Counted from the first letter of the stretch, positions 9,617 through 18,367 are shown. The stretch is DNA of 64,000 bases from Hymenobacter nivis (GCF_003149515.1 NZ_CP029145.1:1116001-1180000); one strand, 5' to 3'. Program-made: numbers and translations. The notes: a model not told the origin generated them from the sequence alone.

Positions 9617-10816
9617 TACTCTACCCTACTAAAAATCGGGCATAAAAACGGGAAGGCCCGACCTTTGGAGTTCCTCAACTACCAAATGCGCTCCTTCCCG
9701 TGAAGCAACGCCTCGTGGTCAAAATTACGACCCTTTTACATTCGGTCCCGCTGGTGCGGAACCTGGCCCGCAAAAAGTTCGTGGCCCGCTTCGTGCTCGG
9801 CCTCTTTAAAAGCCGAAATGTGCAATTCTGCGAGGTGGCGCAGCACCTCAACGACGGCGTGAAACTGGCCTCGAACGAGACGCGCATCCAAGACTTTTTC
9901 CGCGAAGCCGACCTGGATTACGTCGCCTTGGCCGTGTTGCTCGTCGGCCTCTTGCCGGGCACGGGCAAGCTGCGCCTGTGCATCGACCGCACGGAGTGGG
10001 ACTTCGGCCGCTGCCAGGTCAACATCCTGCTCGTGACGGTGGGCCGGGGCGATTGCCACTGGCCCTTGTGCTGGGAGTTGCTCGACAACCGCAGCGGCAA
10101 CTCCGGCACCGCCGACCGCACGGCGCTGCTGGATTTTTGCCTGCGGGTGCTGGGCCCCGACCGCGTGGGGCTGGTGGTGGGCGACCGCGAGTTTGTGGGC
10201 CATGCCTGGTTCAAATACCTCAAAGACAAGGGCATATTATTCGTCATGCGTCTGCCCAAGCACCACCTGCTCACCGACCCCCAAGGCCGTCGTCACGCCG
10301 TGGCCGACTGGGGCCTGCGGCCAGGCCAGTGCCGCCAGTTGCCCGTGTGCCAAGTCGACGGGGTTTGGGGCGGGGCGCAGGTCACGGCCTTGGCCGGGGG
10401 CGAGTACCTCTTCCTCTTCGGCACGGCCAACCCGGCTTTTTTGGGCCAGTTCTATCGCAAGCGCTGGACGATTGAGGCTTGTTTCCAGAACCTGAAAGGG
10501 CGAGGCTTTGCCTTGCGGGCCACGCACCTGCGTTGCCGGGACAAACTCAAAAAACTCGTGGGCCTGGTGAGTTTGGCCTACGCGCTTTGCGTGAGCGTGG
10601 GCACCCGCCTGCACGAAAAAGTGCAACCCATCCCCCAGAAGAACAACGGCTACAAACGCGCCAGTTTTGGCCGCCACGGCCTCAACGCCCTGCGCCAGTA
10701 CACGCGGCCCGGCCGCAGCACCGACCCGGTATTTACCGCCAACATGAATGCTGTGTTCCGATGGATTATCAATCAACTAACTCATTATAAAGCAACTAAA
10801 ATAGTAGGGTAGAGTA
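9617..10816 (+). mobile_element. IS4-family element inserted in cas3
   Basis: A 1200-bp element with perfect 15-bp inverted ends, TACTCTACCCTACTA at 9617-9631 and its complement at 10802-10816. It is flanked by a 9-bp duplication GGCCGCCAG (9608-9616 and 10817-10825), extendable to 11 bp if the two end bases are counted as target. Removing it joins codons ATA CTG GCG GCC to AAC ACC GGC and keeps the cas3 frame. The perfect ends and duplication suggest a recent arrival. Confidence 0.93.
9700..10812 (+). CDS. IS4-family transposase
   Basis: This 370-residue DDE transposase is in one open frame. The catalytic residues fit the IS4 pattern: Asp in LCIDRTEWDFG (about 92), Asp in VVGDREFVGHAW (about 160) and Glu in the Y-R-E-K-like block FYRKRWTIEACFQNLKGRGF (about 250-270). 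It fills almost the whole element; the stop at 10810-10812 lies inside the right inverted repeat. The gene is intact and the element is likely still mobile. It runs opposite to cas3. Confidence 0.93.
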   Translation: MKQRLVVKITTLLHSVPLVRNLARKKFVARFVLGLFKSRNVQFCEVAQHLNDGVKLASNETRIQDFFREADLDYVALAVLLVGLLPGTGKLRLCIDRTEWDFGRCQVNILLVTVGRGDCHWPLCWELLDNRSGNSGTADRTALLDFCLRVLGPDRVGLVVGDREFVGHAWFKYLKDKGILFVMRLPKHHLLTDPQGRRHAVADWGLRPGQCRQLPVCQVDGVWGGAQVTALAGGEYLFLFGTANPAFLGQFYRKRWTIEACFQNLKGRGFALRATHLRCRDKLKKLVGLVSLAYALCVSVGTRLHEKVQPIPQKNNGYKRASFGRHGLNALRQYTRPGRSTDPVFTANMNAVFRWIINQLTHYKATKIVG

Positions 10817-11670
10817 GGCCGCCAGTATGCGCCGGTACATCGAGTTGATGCTGGCTTGAAAGGGAAGCGTATAGAAGACCCGCCCCCGGCAGCGCCGCAG
10901 CAGATAATCGGTTTTACCCGCGCCCGTGGGGGCCACTACCAAAGTGTGCGCCTGGGGCTGGCCGGCCACCCGCAGCGACAGGGGGTAAAGCGGGGCCGAC
11001 CGGTTGAAATAACTCAAATCAGGCTTCGCAAACAAAGTAGGCAGTTGGCCGGCTGCCTCGTGTTGCAGGGCCGAGGCAAAGTGGTCGGCCGCTTGCAGCA
11101 GGCCGCGCCACGGCGACCAGTTTTTACGCTTAGCGGCGCAGTGCGCTACGGCTACTTGCAGGGCTTCCGCGGCTTCGACCTGGCTTACGGGCCGCACCAC
11201 AATGCCCAACTCTAAAGCCGCCAGCACGGCTAGTGCGCCCGGCGACCACTTTTCCCAGCCGGCCAGGTGGTCGGCCTGCCAGGTGCGGCTGCGGTCGTCC
11301 AGGTCCAGAATACCCTTGCCCAGCAGGTCGTCTTTCTGCTGCATGGGTTTGTGGTGGGCCACTACCATGTCAATCACGGCGGGCCAATCGGCCCGCGGCA
11401 CTAGTGGCAAAAAGCCCAGCGACGATAATTCGTGGCGGTGCGTAATCGGATTCGGGTCTGCCTGGCTCGGCTTTAGCCCCAGCTTGCGCTGAAAGGCTGG
11501 GTGCGCCTTACCCAAGTCGTGCAGCGCCGCACCCAGCCGCGCCAAGCGTAGCTCAAAGCCCGTAGCATGAGCTATGGCCTCTGCCGCAGCTACTACGTGT
11601 TGCGTGTGCGCCAGCAAGCTCAACTCGCCGCCGTGGCTGGCGCTTTTAGCCAGTAATACTGGTGAAGTGC

Positions 11671-12234
11671 TCATGCCAATAAGCCCACCGGGCGAATAGG
11701 ATTACCCACAATTTCCAGCCTGCCGTGCATGGGCGCGCCTGCCTTGAAGCGGTTGAAACCCACCAAAAACGTACCCGGCTCTGTAGCCTCCGTGGGCCGC
11801 AGTTCAAAGCCCAGCAACGTGTCAAACTCCGCCTCGCTTATCGTCAGTTGGGCTACGGGCAAAACAATATCCTCATTACGGCACAGGCATAGGTGTTGAC
11901 TGGCCGCTACCTCAGCCTCGGCAGCAGATGCGAAGGCTAGATGCAACTCGGGAGCCAGTAACACGCCCCGCACCAAAATGGCCCGTGGCCGCGTCATTTG
12001 CTGCCTTTTCTTCTCGTGTATCCAGCCGCGCGGGTGCGTTTGCTCCTGCTGCATACTCAGCCCAGTATAAGTGATTTTATGCCGCAGAATGGCCGAAACG
12101 CCCAGCTTCTGCCGCATCCCTTCGATGACGGAAGGCGTGAGGAACTGTTGCGAGTACGTCTCGCCGTCGCGCACCGCCGTCCAGGGCTTGAGATAGCCGA
12201 AAGGGCCGGTGTAGGTTACCAGATAATAGGTCAT
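11671..12234 (-). CDS. cas5: Type I-B Cascade subunit Cas5
   Basis: This 187-residue Cas5 is the RAMP-fold protein that caps the crRNA 5' handle in Cascade. The start is placed at the ATG at 12234, giving MTYYLVTYTGPFGYLKPW; the frame is open upstream but that part overlaps cas6 and lacks family character. The segment TYSQQFLTPSVIEGMRQKLG resembles the conserved N-terminal strand-helix region of Cas5. The stop overlaps the cas3 start by 4 bp. It starts 18 bp after the cas6 stop. It appears intact. Confidence 0.85.
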   Translation of the reverse strand: MTYYLVTYTGPFGYLKPWTAVRDGETYSQQFLTPSVIEGMRQKLGVSAILRHKITYTGLSMQQEQTHPRGWIHEKKRQQMTRPRAILVRGVLLAPELHLAFASAAEAEVAASQHLCLCRNEDIVLPVAQLTISEAEFDTLLGFELRPTEATEPGTFLVGFNRFKAGAPMHGRLEIVGNPIRPVGLLA

Positions 12235-12251
12235 TATTTTAACTTGAATAC

Positions 12252-12920
12252 TCACACCAGCGCCCCGCACCCAATGCCCGTGGAGTGGCCCACACCCACC
12301 TCCCAGGCAAACGCAATTTGCTCGGCGCTGCCGCTCACCAGCACCGGGCAGATGCTGCCGCGGCACTGCACCTGCTTGTACTGGAAGAGCTTACTCTTGG
12401 CCGTGGCGATGTGAGCCGGGTCGAAGCGCACGGCGGCTCCAGCATCGTCCAGGCCGGCCTGGCGCAGCTTGTGGCGCAGGGTGGCGGTGAGCAGTTCATC
12501 GGCGAGCGGGTGGCCAGGCAGTAGGTGGTCAGCGGGCTTGCCTTTCTCTCCTTCGTGCTTGATAAACACCGGGCCGGCCACGCGGAAGGGCTGCTCGCCC
12601 GCGGCAAACGCGGGGGCACGTTGCATGCGCACGTCGCGCACGGCCAAGCCTAGGTCCAAGGCCGGGACCCGCACTACGCCGCTTACCAGTTCGTGGATTA
12701 GCGCCTCATCAGGGGCAGAGATAAACCAACTGGCTCCTTCTGCGAAGCGGATGCCCCCGCGCCCGGCGCGCCCGCCGTGCAGCCACGAATAAGAGTAAAG
12801 CGAAAAGCCTTCATGCAACGCCTCGTTGTGGCCCACCCAACGGTGGAAAGCACTTTTAAGGGCGGGCAGGTAGTCGAAGGGAACGGCTTGCTGGGTGGCC
12901 AGGTAGAGGTGCAGGCGCAA
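12252..12920 (-). CDS. cas6: CRISPR RNA endoribonuclease Cas6
   Basis: This 222-residue protein processes the array transcript by cutting inside each repeat to leave the 8-nt handle. The N-terminus LHLYLATQQAVPFDYLPALK is the first ferredoxin-like strand, and the C-terminus ends in GVGHSTGIGCGALV, the glycine-rich loop that marks Cas6. The start at 12920 is TTG, directly after an in-frame TAG, so no longer form is possible. It is the first gene of the operon; its promoter should lie between 12921 and the divergent AbiE operon at 13190. It appears intact. Confidence 0.88.
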   Translation of the reverse strand: MRLHLYLATQQAVPFDYLPALKSAFHRWVGHNEALHEGFSLYSYSWLHGGRAGRGGIRFAEGASWFISAPDEALIHELVSGVVRVPALDLGLAVRDVRMQRAPAFAAGEQPFRVAGPVFIKHEGEKGKPADHLLPGHPLADELLTATLRHKLRQAGLDDAGAAVRFDPAHIATAKSKLFQYKQVQCRGSICPVLVSGSAEQIAFAWEVGVGHSTGIGCGALV

Positions 12921-13103
12921 GGTGAAAAGCTAAATAAACTGGGAGAATGATTAGAGAAGTTCATTATTTTTGCTAATGCAAGTAGCAGCAGATTCTTTAA
13001 GATTCCTACATTCGTATCTAAAATATTTTGGGTGTCCTTTCCCAGCCCCCAACCTGCGCCAGTACGACTACATACAAGATTGCCCCGCCCAGCAGTTAAT
13101 GGA

Positions 13104-13147
13104 TGTGTTCTGTCAAGTTTTTGCCGGCAAAAACTTGACAGAACACA
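13104..13147. promoter_or_regulatory. Perfect 44-bp palindrome upstream of the AbiE operon
   Basis: TGTGTTCTGTCAAGTTTTTG at 13104-13123 is followed by its exact inverted copy, with the centre GCC|GGC at 13125/13126. It ends 42 bp before the abiEi start codon. AbiEi proteins are known to repress their own operon by binding inverted repeats in the promoter, so this is the likely operator. As RNA it would fold into a long hairpin, so a terminator for the divergent side cannot be excluded. Confidence 0.75.
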
Positions 13148-13189
13148 CTATACCTTGTAGCTTCGTACTCAAATCAACGATGCGCACGC

Positions 13190-13918
13190 GTGGCAAAGGA
13201 TTCCATCATGCAGCGGGTAAAAGCGCAACTGGACCAGGTTCCCCTGGGCGCCTTGGTCAGCTATGCAGACTTCGTGCAGGAGCCTGCCCAGTTTGCCGCC
13301 GTGGCGGCGGCCTTAAGTCGTCTTCGCAAGGCGGGCGAAATCATACGCTTTGCCAAAGGCCAGTACTATCGCCCGCACATCAGCCGCTTTGGTACCGTTG
13401 CGCCGAGTGACCAGGCCGTATTCGCGGCGGTGGGCGCTGCTACGGGGCAGCTCATACCCTATGCAACTGGGGTGAGTGTCTATAACCGGCTGGGCCTCAC
13501 GACCCAGGTGCCAGCAGTGGTCACCCTGGCGTCCACGCGGCGGCGGCGAAACCTGCCCCGCCGCCTGCGTACCGTTGTGCGGCCGGCCCTGGAGCAAGTT
13601 AGTGATGTACCGCTGCTGCAATGGCTGGAAGTGTTACGAGATGTACGGCGGATTCCCGATACTTCCCCCGACCGCGTGGTCACGCGCGTAGCGAAAGAAC
13701 TCCGGCAGCTAACCCCCCCGGCCCGTCGTCGACTCACCGAACTTGCCTGCCAGCAAGCGCCCCCCCGAGCCCGCGCTTTATTGGGGGCGCTACTGGAAAA
13801 CCTCCCCGGTAAAAAAGACGCCGGGGCGCTTCGCCGGACGCTAAATCCGCTCACCACTTATCGCCTCGGAATTAGCGCCAAAATCCTTCCTAACCGCGCC
13901 GCTTGGCACATTCAATGA
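13190..13918 (+). CDS. abiEi: AbiEi-type antitoxin and transcriptional regulator
   Basis: This 242-residue protein has an N-terminal winged helix (about 1-70: GALVSYADF, then ALSRLRKAGEIIRFAKGQYYRP) as in AbiEi/DUF6088 proteins, which neutralise AbiEii (a type IV toxin-antitoxin pair) and bind promoter DNA. The middle SDQAVFAAVGAATGQLIPYATG and the later RRRRNLPRRLRTVV segment match the family's C-terminal antitoxin domain. The start is GTG at 13190, or ATG at 13208. The gene overlaps abiEii by 4 bp (ATGA) and follows the 44-bp palindrome. In known cases the system aborts phage infection or stabilises mobile DNA. Confidence 0.85.
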   Translation: MAKDSIMQRVKAQLDQVPLGALVSYADFVQEPAQFAAVAAALSRLRKAGEIIRFAKGQYYRPHISRFGTVAPSDQAVFAAVGAATGQLIPYATGVSVYNRLGLTTQVPAVVTLASTRRRRNLPRRLRTVVRPALEQVSDVPLLQWLEVLRDVRRIPDTSPDRVVTRVAKELRQLTPPARRRLTELACQQAPPRARALLGALLENLPGKKDAGALRRTLNPLTTYRLGISAKILPNRAAWHIQ

Positions 13919-14892
13919 CCCTGCACCAGCATCCCGCTGACTTTCGCGCCTTGCTGGCGGCCACGGCCCAACACTTAGGCATGGCCGACGTCTTAATCGA
14001 GAAAGATTACTGGGTCACGTACGTGTTGCGGGCGCTAGCCGATTCGCCCTACCGCGAGCAAGTGGTCTTTAAGGGCGGTACGGCCCTAAGCAAAGCCTAT
14101 GGACTTTTAGAGCGCTTTTCCGAGGACGTGGACCTCGCCATTGCCGGCACGGAAGGCTGGAGCAACAATCAGGTAAAGAAACTCATGGACGCGGCGGCCC
14201 GGCACCTAACCCAGGGGCTAGAAACCGACCCCACGGCCCCCGGCACCAGCCGGGGCAGTCACTTTCGCAAAACGGCCCATCCGTTCCCCACCCTACTGGA
14301 AAAGGGTCCCGCCTGGGATTCTCAACTGCGCACGGGGGCCGTCCTGTTGGAAATCAATGCCTTTGCCCGCCCGTACCCGAGCCACTGGCGTCCCATTCAA
14401 TCCTACCTGGGCCAGTTCCTGGCGCAGCAGGGCCAACCTGAAGCGGTGGCCGAGTTTGGCTTGGCTCCCTTCGAAGTACTAACCCTCGCGTTGGAACGGA
14501 CGCTGACCGAGAAAATCCTGGCGCTGGTCCGCGCCAGCGCTGCGCCGGACCCCTTGCAGGAGTTAGCGGCAAAGATTCGGCACGCCTATGATGTCCACCA
14601 AATTCTCCAGCAGCCCCCGGTCGCCGCTTTCTTCGCCAGCCCCGCCTTTGCGCACCTGTTGGAGGAGGTCCAGGCGGACGATGCCCGGAACCAGGAATTC
14701 CAGGGCGACTGGGCGACGCGCCCCCTCGCGCAGGCGCCGCTGTTTGCGGACGGTGGCCGCACGTGGGCGCGCCTGATTCCGACGTACCAAGACGGCTTTC
14801 GCAAACTCGTGTACGGGATACTCCCGCCCGCCGCCGCCGTCGGCCAAACGCTGGCCCTGATTGGGGCCCGCCTGCAAGTGCTGGCGGTGTAG
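13915..14892 (+). CDS. abiEii: AbiEii-type nucleotidyltransferase toxin
   Basis: This 325-residue protein belongs to the AbiEii nucleotidyltransferase toxins. The family's N-terminal motif is clear: VLIEKDYWVTYVLRAL, then VVFKGGTALSKAYGLLERFSEDVDLAI, which contains the G-G-T-x-L-S and D-x-D active-site motifs (about 55-80). Later family signs are LLEINAF and ALERTLTEKILALVRAS (about 185-200). The start is the ATG at 13915, overlapping the abiEi stop; a TTG at 13903 is also in frame. Toxins of this class modify tRNA or other NTP-dependent targets. It appears intact. Confidence 0.88.
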   Translation: MTLHQHPADFRALLAATAQHLGMADVLIEKDYWVTYVLRALADSPYREQVVFKGGTALSKAYGLLERFSEDVDLAIAGTEGWSNNQVKKLMDAAARHLTQGLETDPTAPGTSRGSHFRKTAHPFPTLLEKGPAWDSQLRTGAVLLEINAFARPYPSHWRPIQSYLGQFLAQQGQPEAVAEFGLAPFEVLTLALERTLTEKILALVRASAAPDPLQELAAKIRHAYDVHQILQQPPVAAFFASPAFAHLLEEVQADDARNQEFQGDWATRPLAQAPLFADGGRTWARLIPTYQDGFRKLVYGILPPAAAVGQTLALIGARLQVLAV

Positions 14893-14893
14893 C

Positions 14894-15476
14894 TCAGGCG
14901 GTCAGGTACTTGGCCACGGTGCTGGCGGAGATGGCGAGCGCCTTGCTGATGGCGTAGTTGGAAAGGCCGCTCACTTTCAACGCGCGGATCTGTTCGATGA
15001 CCGCCGCGCTTTTGACCGGCGGCCCCATCGGCAACCCTTCCGCCCAGCGCCGAGCCATTCCTGCCTTGGTGGGCTCACTCAGGCGCACGCGCTCCTGCTT
15101 AGCCAACGTGGCGAGCAGGGAAACAATGGCCTCTTGAAAAAGCCCAACCGAATCGAGGTATTGCTCCGTAAGCGATTTGTATCCCACCCCCCCAGCCTTG
15201 CAATTGGTTTAGGTACTGCAAGGTAGGCAGCGCGCCCTCGCAGCTAAAGCGGCCCAAACTCTAGAACAGCACCGTATCGAAGCGCCGCTGGTGGGCGTCA
15301 GCGAAGAGCTGCTGAAACTGGAGCCGTTCGGCGCTACCCCCACTTTCCTGATCGCAATACTCCTGGTGGACAGTATAGCCTAGCCGTTCGGCAAAGACTC
15401 GCAGCTCACGTAACTGATTGTCGTTAGTTTGGCCTTTGTCTTTGGTGCTGACGCGAGCATAAAGGACAGCTGTCAT
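14894..15476 (-). pseudogene. Serine recombinase (resolvase), nonsense codon and frameshift
   Basis: The N-terminal part (15476-15261) has TAVLYARVSTKDKGQTNDNQ with the catalytic Ser, and ends FDTVLF before TAG at 15261-15263, where resolvases have Trp or similar followed by S-L-D-R. The frame then continues (SLGRFSCEGALPTLQYLNQL) to a run of seven G near 15190, where a shift is needed to reach GYKSLTEQYLDSVGLFQEAI and the C-terminal helix-turn-helix (14894-15187, SGLSNYAISKALAISASTVAKYL). Two separate lesions mean the enzyme is dead. The N-terminus overlaps the next gene by 4 bp, so the pair was once an operon. Confidence 0.9.
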
Positions 15477-15821
15477 CGGTCTTTGCAGGTGTTTTGTACG
15501 TGTTCACGCCATGTTATTGGCGGACCTTCAATACTATCGGACACCTTCTTAAACCCGTTGGCACTCAACATGCCAACAAGCTCTGCTAGCTCATATACTT
15601 TTTGCAATGGCTGGTTGACGAAGTATGACCCCTTCTTTTCATGAAAACCAAACGAATAGCCTAGTTTAAAATGCTTAGGGTCCATTTCAATATTGCCGTA
15701 GCCTGCTGAGGTCGTTAGCATGACTCCTATACAATAATCTCCATCAACGGCAATCACGGCGAAACTGTGACAGTGCTCTTTGAGCTTGTCTTCACAGTCT
15801 ACAATCCGTTTCCCACTCTTA

Positions 15822-16743
15822 GAGGCTATCCGAATAGGGGAACGGGGTCACCCAAAAAGACAGTTATACCAGGTAATTCGGGCACAAGCAAAATGGAGCA
15901 TGGCCAGGTAGTTTTCGGGCTTTTTGGCCCAGCGGATGAGCAGGTGGCGGAAGCGGTTGAGCCAGGAGTGGGTCCGCTCCACGACCCAACGGCGGGCTTT
16001 CTGGCCGGCTTTTTTGGCTTGGACCTCTTCCCCGCGCGGGCGGATGTGGGCCGTGTAGCCGTGGGCCGCGACGATTTCCCGGACCTGGTTATAGTCGTAG
16101 CCGGCATCCAGGCACAGGTGTTGCTCGCCGCCGCCGGCGCGGTGGGCATCGCGGGCGGCTTCAGCCGCCGGGGGTAGGCTCGTCAACGTGGGTTCCGTCA
16201 ACTTCATGTCGTGCCGGTTGGCTCCGTCGAGCACCAGGCCCACGGGGATGCCCCGCGCCTCGGTCAGCAGGCTGCGCTTGACCCCGCCTTTGCCCCGATC
16301 CGTGGGGTTGGCCCCGATCCGTGGGGTTGGCCCCGGTTTTTTTTTCCGCCCAACGGCGCTTTGTGCAGCGAGCCGTCGAGGGAATTCCACTCAAAATCGA
16401 GGCCAATCAAGTCCTCGTAGTCCTGTAGGGCTACGTCCCAGAGCCGGGCAAAAACCCCAGCCTGCACCCACTCTTGGAACCGGCTGTGGGCCGTCGAACC
16501 CGAACAGATGCCGGTCGCACTCAGCGCCTTCCACTGACACCCCGTGCGCAGCACAAAGAAAATCCCGTCCAGCACCTGCCGGTTCGGCACCCGCTGCCGG
16601 TGACGGCCCAAGGGATGTGCTTTGGGCACATGCACGGGCAAATGAGCGGACAAGCGCTCCCAAAGCGTGTCCGAAATACGAAATTCTTGAACCGTAGCCA
16701 TACCCCTAAAATACAACTGACTTTTTCCTATTCGGATAGCCTC
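15822..16743 (-). mobile_element. IS5-family element (TNA target type)
   Basis: A 922-bp element with 17-bp inverted ends GAGGCTATCCGAATAGG (left) and its complement (right), flanked by TTA at 15819-15821 and 16744-16746, as in the IS1031/IS427 branch of IS5. Inside it, a 19-bp segment starting GATCCGTGGGGTTGG is repeated in tandem near 16298-16335. It interrupts the 141-codon gene. Confidence 0.92.
15848..16716 (-). CDS. IS5-family transposase in two frames
   Basis: Frame one (16716-16264) encodes the N-terminal part with ISDTLWERLSAHLP, RQVLDGIFFVLRTGCQWKAL and SRFQEWVQAGVFARLW, as in IS5/IS427 OrfA. Frame two (from about 16350 to 15848) encodes DDE catalytic blocks: GIPVGLVLDGANRHD with an Asp, HLCLDAGYDYNQVREIV with an Asp, and VVERTHSWLNRFRHLLIRW with the Glu. 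The frames meet at a run of nine A on the coding strand near 16337-16345, which would allow a programmed -1 frameshift. The local 19-bp tandem duplication at the junction adds extra residues and may affect activity. Confidence 0.85.
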
Positions 16744-16865
16744 TTAGGGTAGATGGCGTCTGGGTGAAATTTATATATACCGCGCACCACACGTTCGGCA
16801 GTGTATAATTGTTGAGAATCCATTCGTAAAACTACTGTTTCTCGAACGACTTCCCTACCTACACC

Positions 16866-16898
16866 AACGGCCCTGAAAACGTAGTTTTCAAGGCCGTT
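16866..16898. terminator. Hairpin terminator candidate
   Basis: AACGGCCCTGAAAAC pairs with GTTTTCAAGGCCGTT across a 3-nt loop (one A/C bulge pair). It lies between the barrel gene at 17179 and the split gene starting at 16823, both on the minus strand, and would stop transcription of the former. A second weaker inverted repeat (TACTGAGGC arms) lies at about 16983-17034. Confidence 0.6.
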
Positions 16899-17178
16899 TT
16901 GTGAGGGGGTTTTTCGAACGCACCTGTTGGGTCAGAAAGTACCGGTTTCCTAATAATGATTCAGAACCTACTTCCTGAGCTACTGAGGCACCCCCTATGC
17001 TAGCCTTTACTCATCAGAGGGAGCCTCAGTATGGCGCACCTTTCAGCGCCGATTCAGGTTCCCCTGTCCGGCCATTAATCAAACTTTGGACGACACGGCC
17101 GGCTCGGTGCTAAACCAGTACTTCGTGCTGGCTCGCCGGCCGTTTTCAGGACGCGGCCGCTGGGCCACGAAGCATTTT

Positions 17179-17913
17179 CTAGTGTGCTGGTTTTCCGTTC
17201 TCCGAGACGGTCCCAAACAGATAAGCCACCGCCACTTGAAACGACCGGTTGTACAGGGTACCGTTCGCCGCTGCCCCGCCGGCGGGGTATTGGTCGGCCG
17301 CTATGTTGCGCCGTCCCACGCTGTAGCTGGCTTGCACGAGCACCCCACCGGCGAGGTAGCCCAGCCCCCCTTGTAAGCCAGCGTCCGTGGAATGGGCGTA
17401 ATAGTTGCCGCTCCCGCCCACAAAGGTGTCACCGGCCACCACCGGGCGCTCGGCGCCGCCGGAAGAATTCGCCCCGACCTGCACGGCAAGCGATTGCCGA
17501 CCCCCTTGCAGAAAACTTACGTAGCCCCCCGCGAACACGCGGGGCCCCTGCCCCGTGGCCCGCAAGCAATACGTGAGGTTTAGGGGAAACTTCAGGTAGT
17601 CGAGCCGCACGTTGTTCTCGGAACTGAAGCTCCCGGAGTCCTCTTGGTGGGTGTGGAAGCCCTCTTGGCAATAGAGCGCGCTCGGCACCAGGGCGAAGTG
17701 GCCACTCTCCACGGCACCGGTCAAGCCCGCCGCGAAGCCCATGCGGTAAAGGTCAGAACTGGTGCCCGACGCACTGGACGGGCGGGTGAAGTGCGCCGTG
17801 GCGACGGTGAGCCCGGCCAGCGGACCGCCGCTAAACCGAATCTGTGCCCGGGCAGCCGTAGCGCCAAGTAGCACGAAGCCACCAATGGCAAAAGAGTTAA
17901 GCAGGTATTTCAC
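17179..17913 (-). CDS. Outer-membrane beta-barrel protein (PorT/OmpA-like)
   Basis: This 244-residue secreted protein begins with a signal peptide, MKYLLNSFAIGGFVLLGATA followed by ARAQ, then IRFSGGPLAGLTVATA, the usual first strand of Bacteroidota outer-membrane barrels. Alternating hydrophobic strands continue to the end, with GFAAGLTGAVESGHFALVP, LDYLKFPLNLTYCL and VFAGGYVSFLQGG, which resemble the PorT-like barrel family (PF13568). The C-terminus FQVAVAYLFG is a closing strand followed by a short tail. Its function is unknown. It is transcribed alone; 5' sequence 17914-18220 is A+T rich and has no gene. Confidence 0.75.
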   Translation of the reverse strand: MKYLLNSFAIGGFVLLGATAARAQIRFSGGPLAGLTVATAHFTRPSSASGTSSDLYRMGFAAGLTGAVESGHFALVPSALYCQEGFHTHQEDSGSFSSENNVRLDYLKFPLNLTYCLRATGQGPRVFAGGYVSFLQGGRQSLAVQVGANSSGGAERPVVAGDTFVGGSGNYYAHSTDAGLQGGLGYLAGGVLVQASYSVGRRNIAADQYPAGGAAANGTLYNRSFQVAVAYLFGTVSENGKPAH

Positions 17914-18222
17914 GGAGTAATTTCATAGCCCACTGGCGCGAGAAGCAAACGTCGCGGTGCCAAACATAAGGCTTGTTCAGCAATGGGCGCCTCGGCAAGA
18001 AACCAAAGAAATATCATTATCCTAACACAAGGTAGAATAGATTGATGCAATATCACTTTACCTGTAATAATGTTACGCAGACTATTTAGCGCGAGTCTTA
18101 GAATTATTCCTTCACATAATGTCTGTTATAAGCAAAGTCCCGGAATAAGGACGGTTTTGGCACTCCTGAATCAAGCGCTGCCGGCGTGGTACTTTGCCGG
18201 GGGACCGGGGGCCAATTTAGGC

Positions 18223-18288
18223 GTTTACGAAACTCATGCTCTTGGCGCGTTTCGTGAACTTTGAATCGTAGACGGGTTTCTTAAACTC
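18223..18288 (+). promoter_or_regulatory. Solo res-like site
   Basis: This 66-bp stretch begins GTTTACGAAACTCAT and ends GGTTTCTTAAACTC. It aligns without gaps to 47124-47189, the site just upstream of a serine recombinase gene. No recombinase is adjacent here; the nearest are the dead one at 14.9-15.5 kb and the broken one at 47 kb. Confidence 0.6.
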
Positions 18289-18367
18289 GTACCGCCCCGT
18301 AGCAGGCACTTGGCCACCAGATGTCGGGCTGCTGCTGGTCGTTTAGGGAAAGGAGCGTTAACCTTGT

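Larger units (their letters stand above)
7094..11674 (-). pseudogene. cas3: cas3 helicase-nuclease, split by two insertion sequences
   Basis: Cas3 unwinds and degrades target DNA. Coding blocks are 11674-10817 (286 codons), 9607-9563 (15) and 8353-7094 (419 plus stop). Joined, they read through without a break as 720 residues. The first block carries the HD nuclease (His-23, His-52, Asp-53 in ALHDLGKAHPAF) and Walker A APTGAGKT at 248-255. The short middle block reads NTGGHVRLQHATSQL. The last block carries the DEVH box near 353-356 and the helicase C domain. The start overlaps the cas5 stop by 4 bp (ATGA). The first insertion ends the protein just after Walker A, so no active helicase can be made. 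Confidence 0.95.
15473..16823 (-). pseudogene. Small unknown gene split by an IS5-family element
   Basis: The blocks 16823-16744 and 15818-15473 join without loss of frame into a 141-codon gene once the element and one TTA are removed. The 5' block reads MDSQQLYTAERVVRGIYKFH and ends in DAIYP; across the junction the frame continues KSGKRIVDCEDKLKEHCHSF. The 3' block ends in HVQNTCKDR and its stop overlaps the recombinase start (ATGA). I do not recognise the family; it is acidic-basic mixed, without membrane segments or signal peptide. The insertion lies after codon 26, so only the N-terminal piece or a restarted 94-residue piece could be made. Confidence 0.85.

Noticed and set aside
12970..13410. 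A 146-codon plus-strand frame between cas6 and abiEi
   Set aside because: It runs through the 44-bp palindrome and overlaps abiEi in another frame; no family likeness.
16983..17034. Inverted repeat with TACTGAGGC arms as an IS end or riboswitch
   Set aside because: Only a short stem, no partner end and no gene with matching control; left as an unassigned hairpin.
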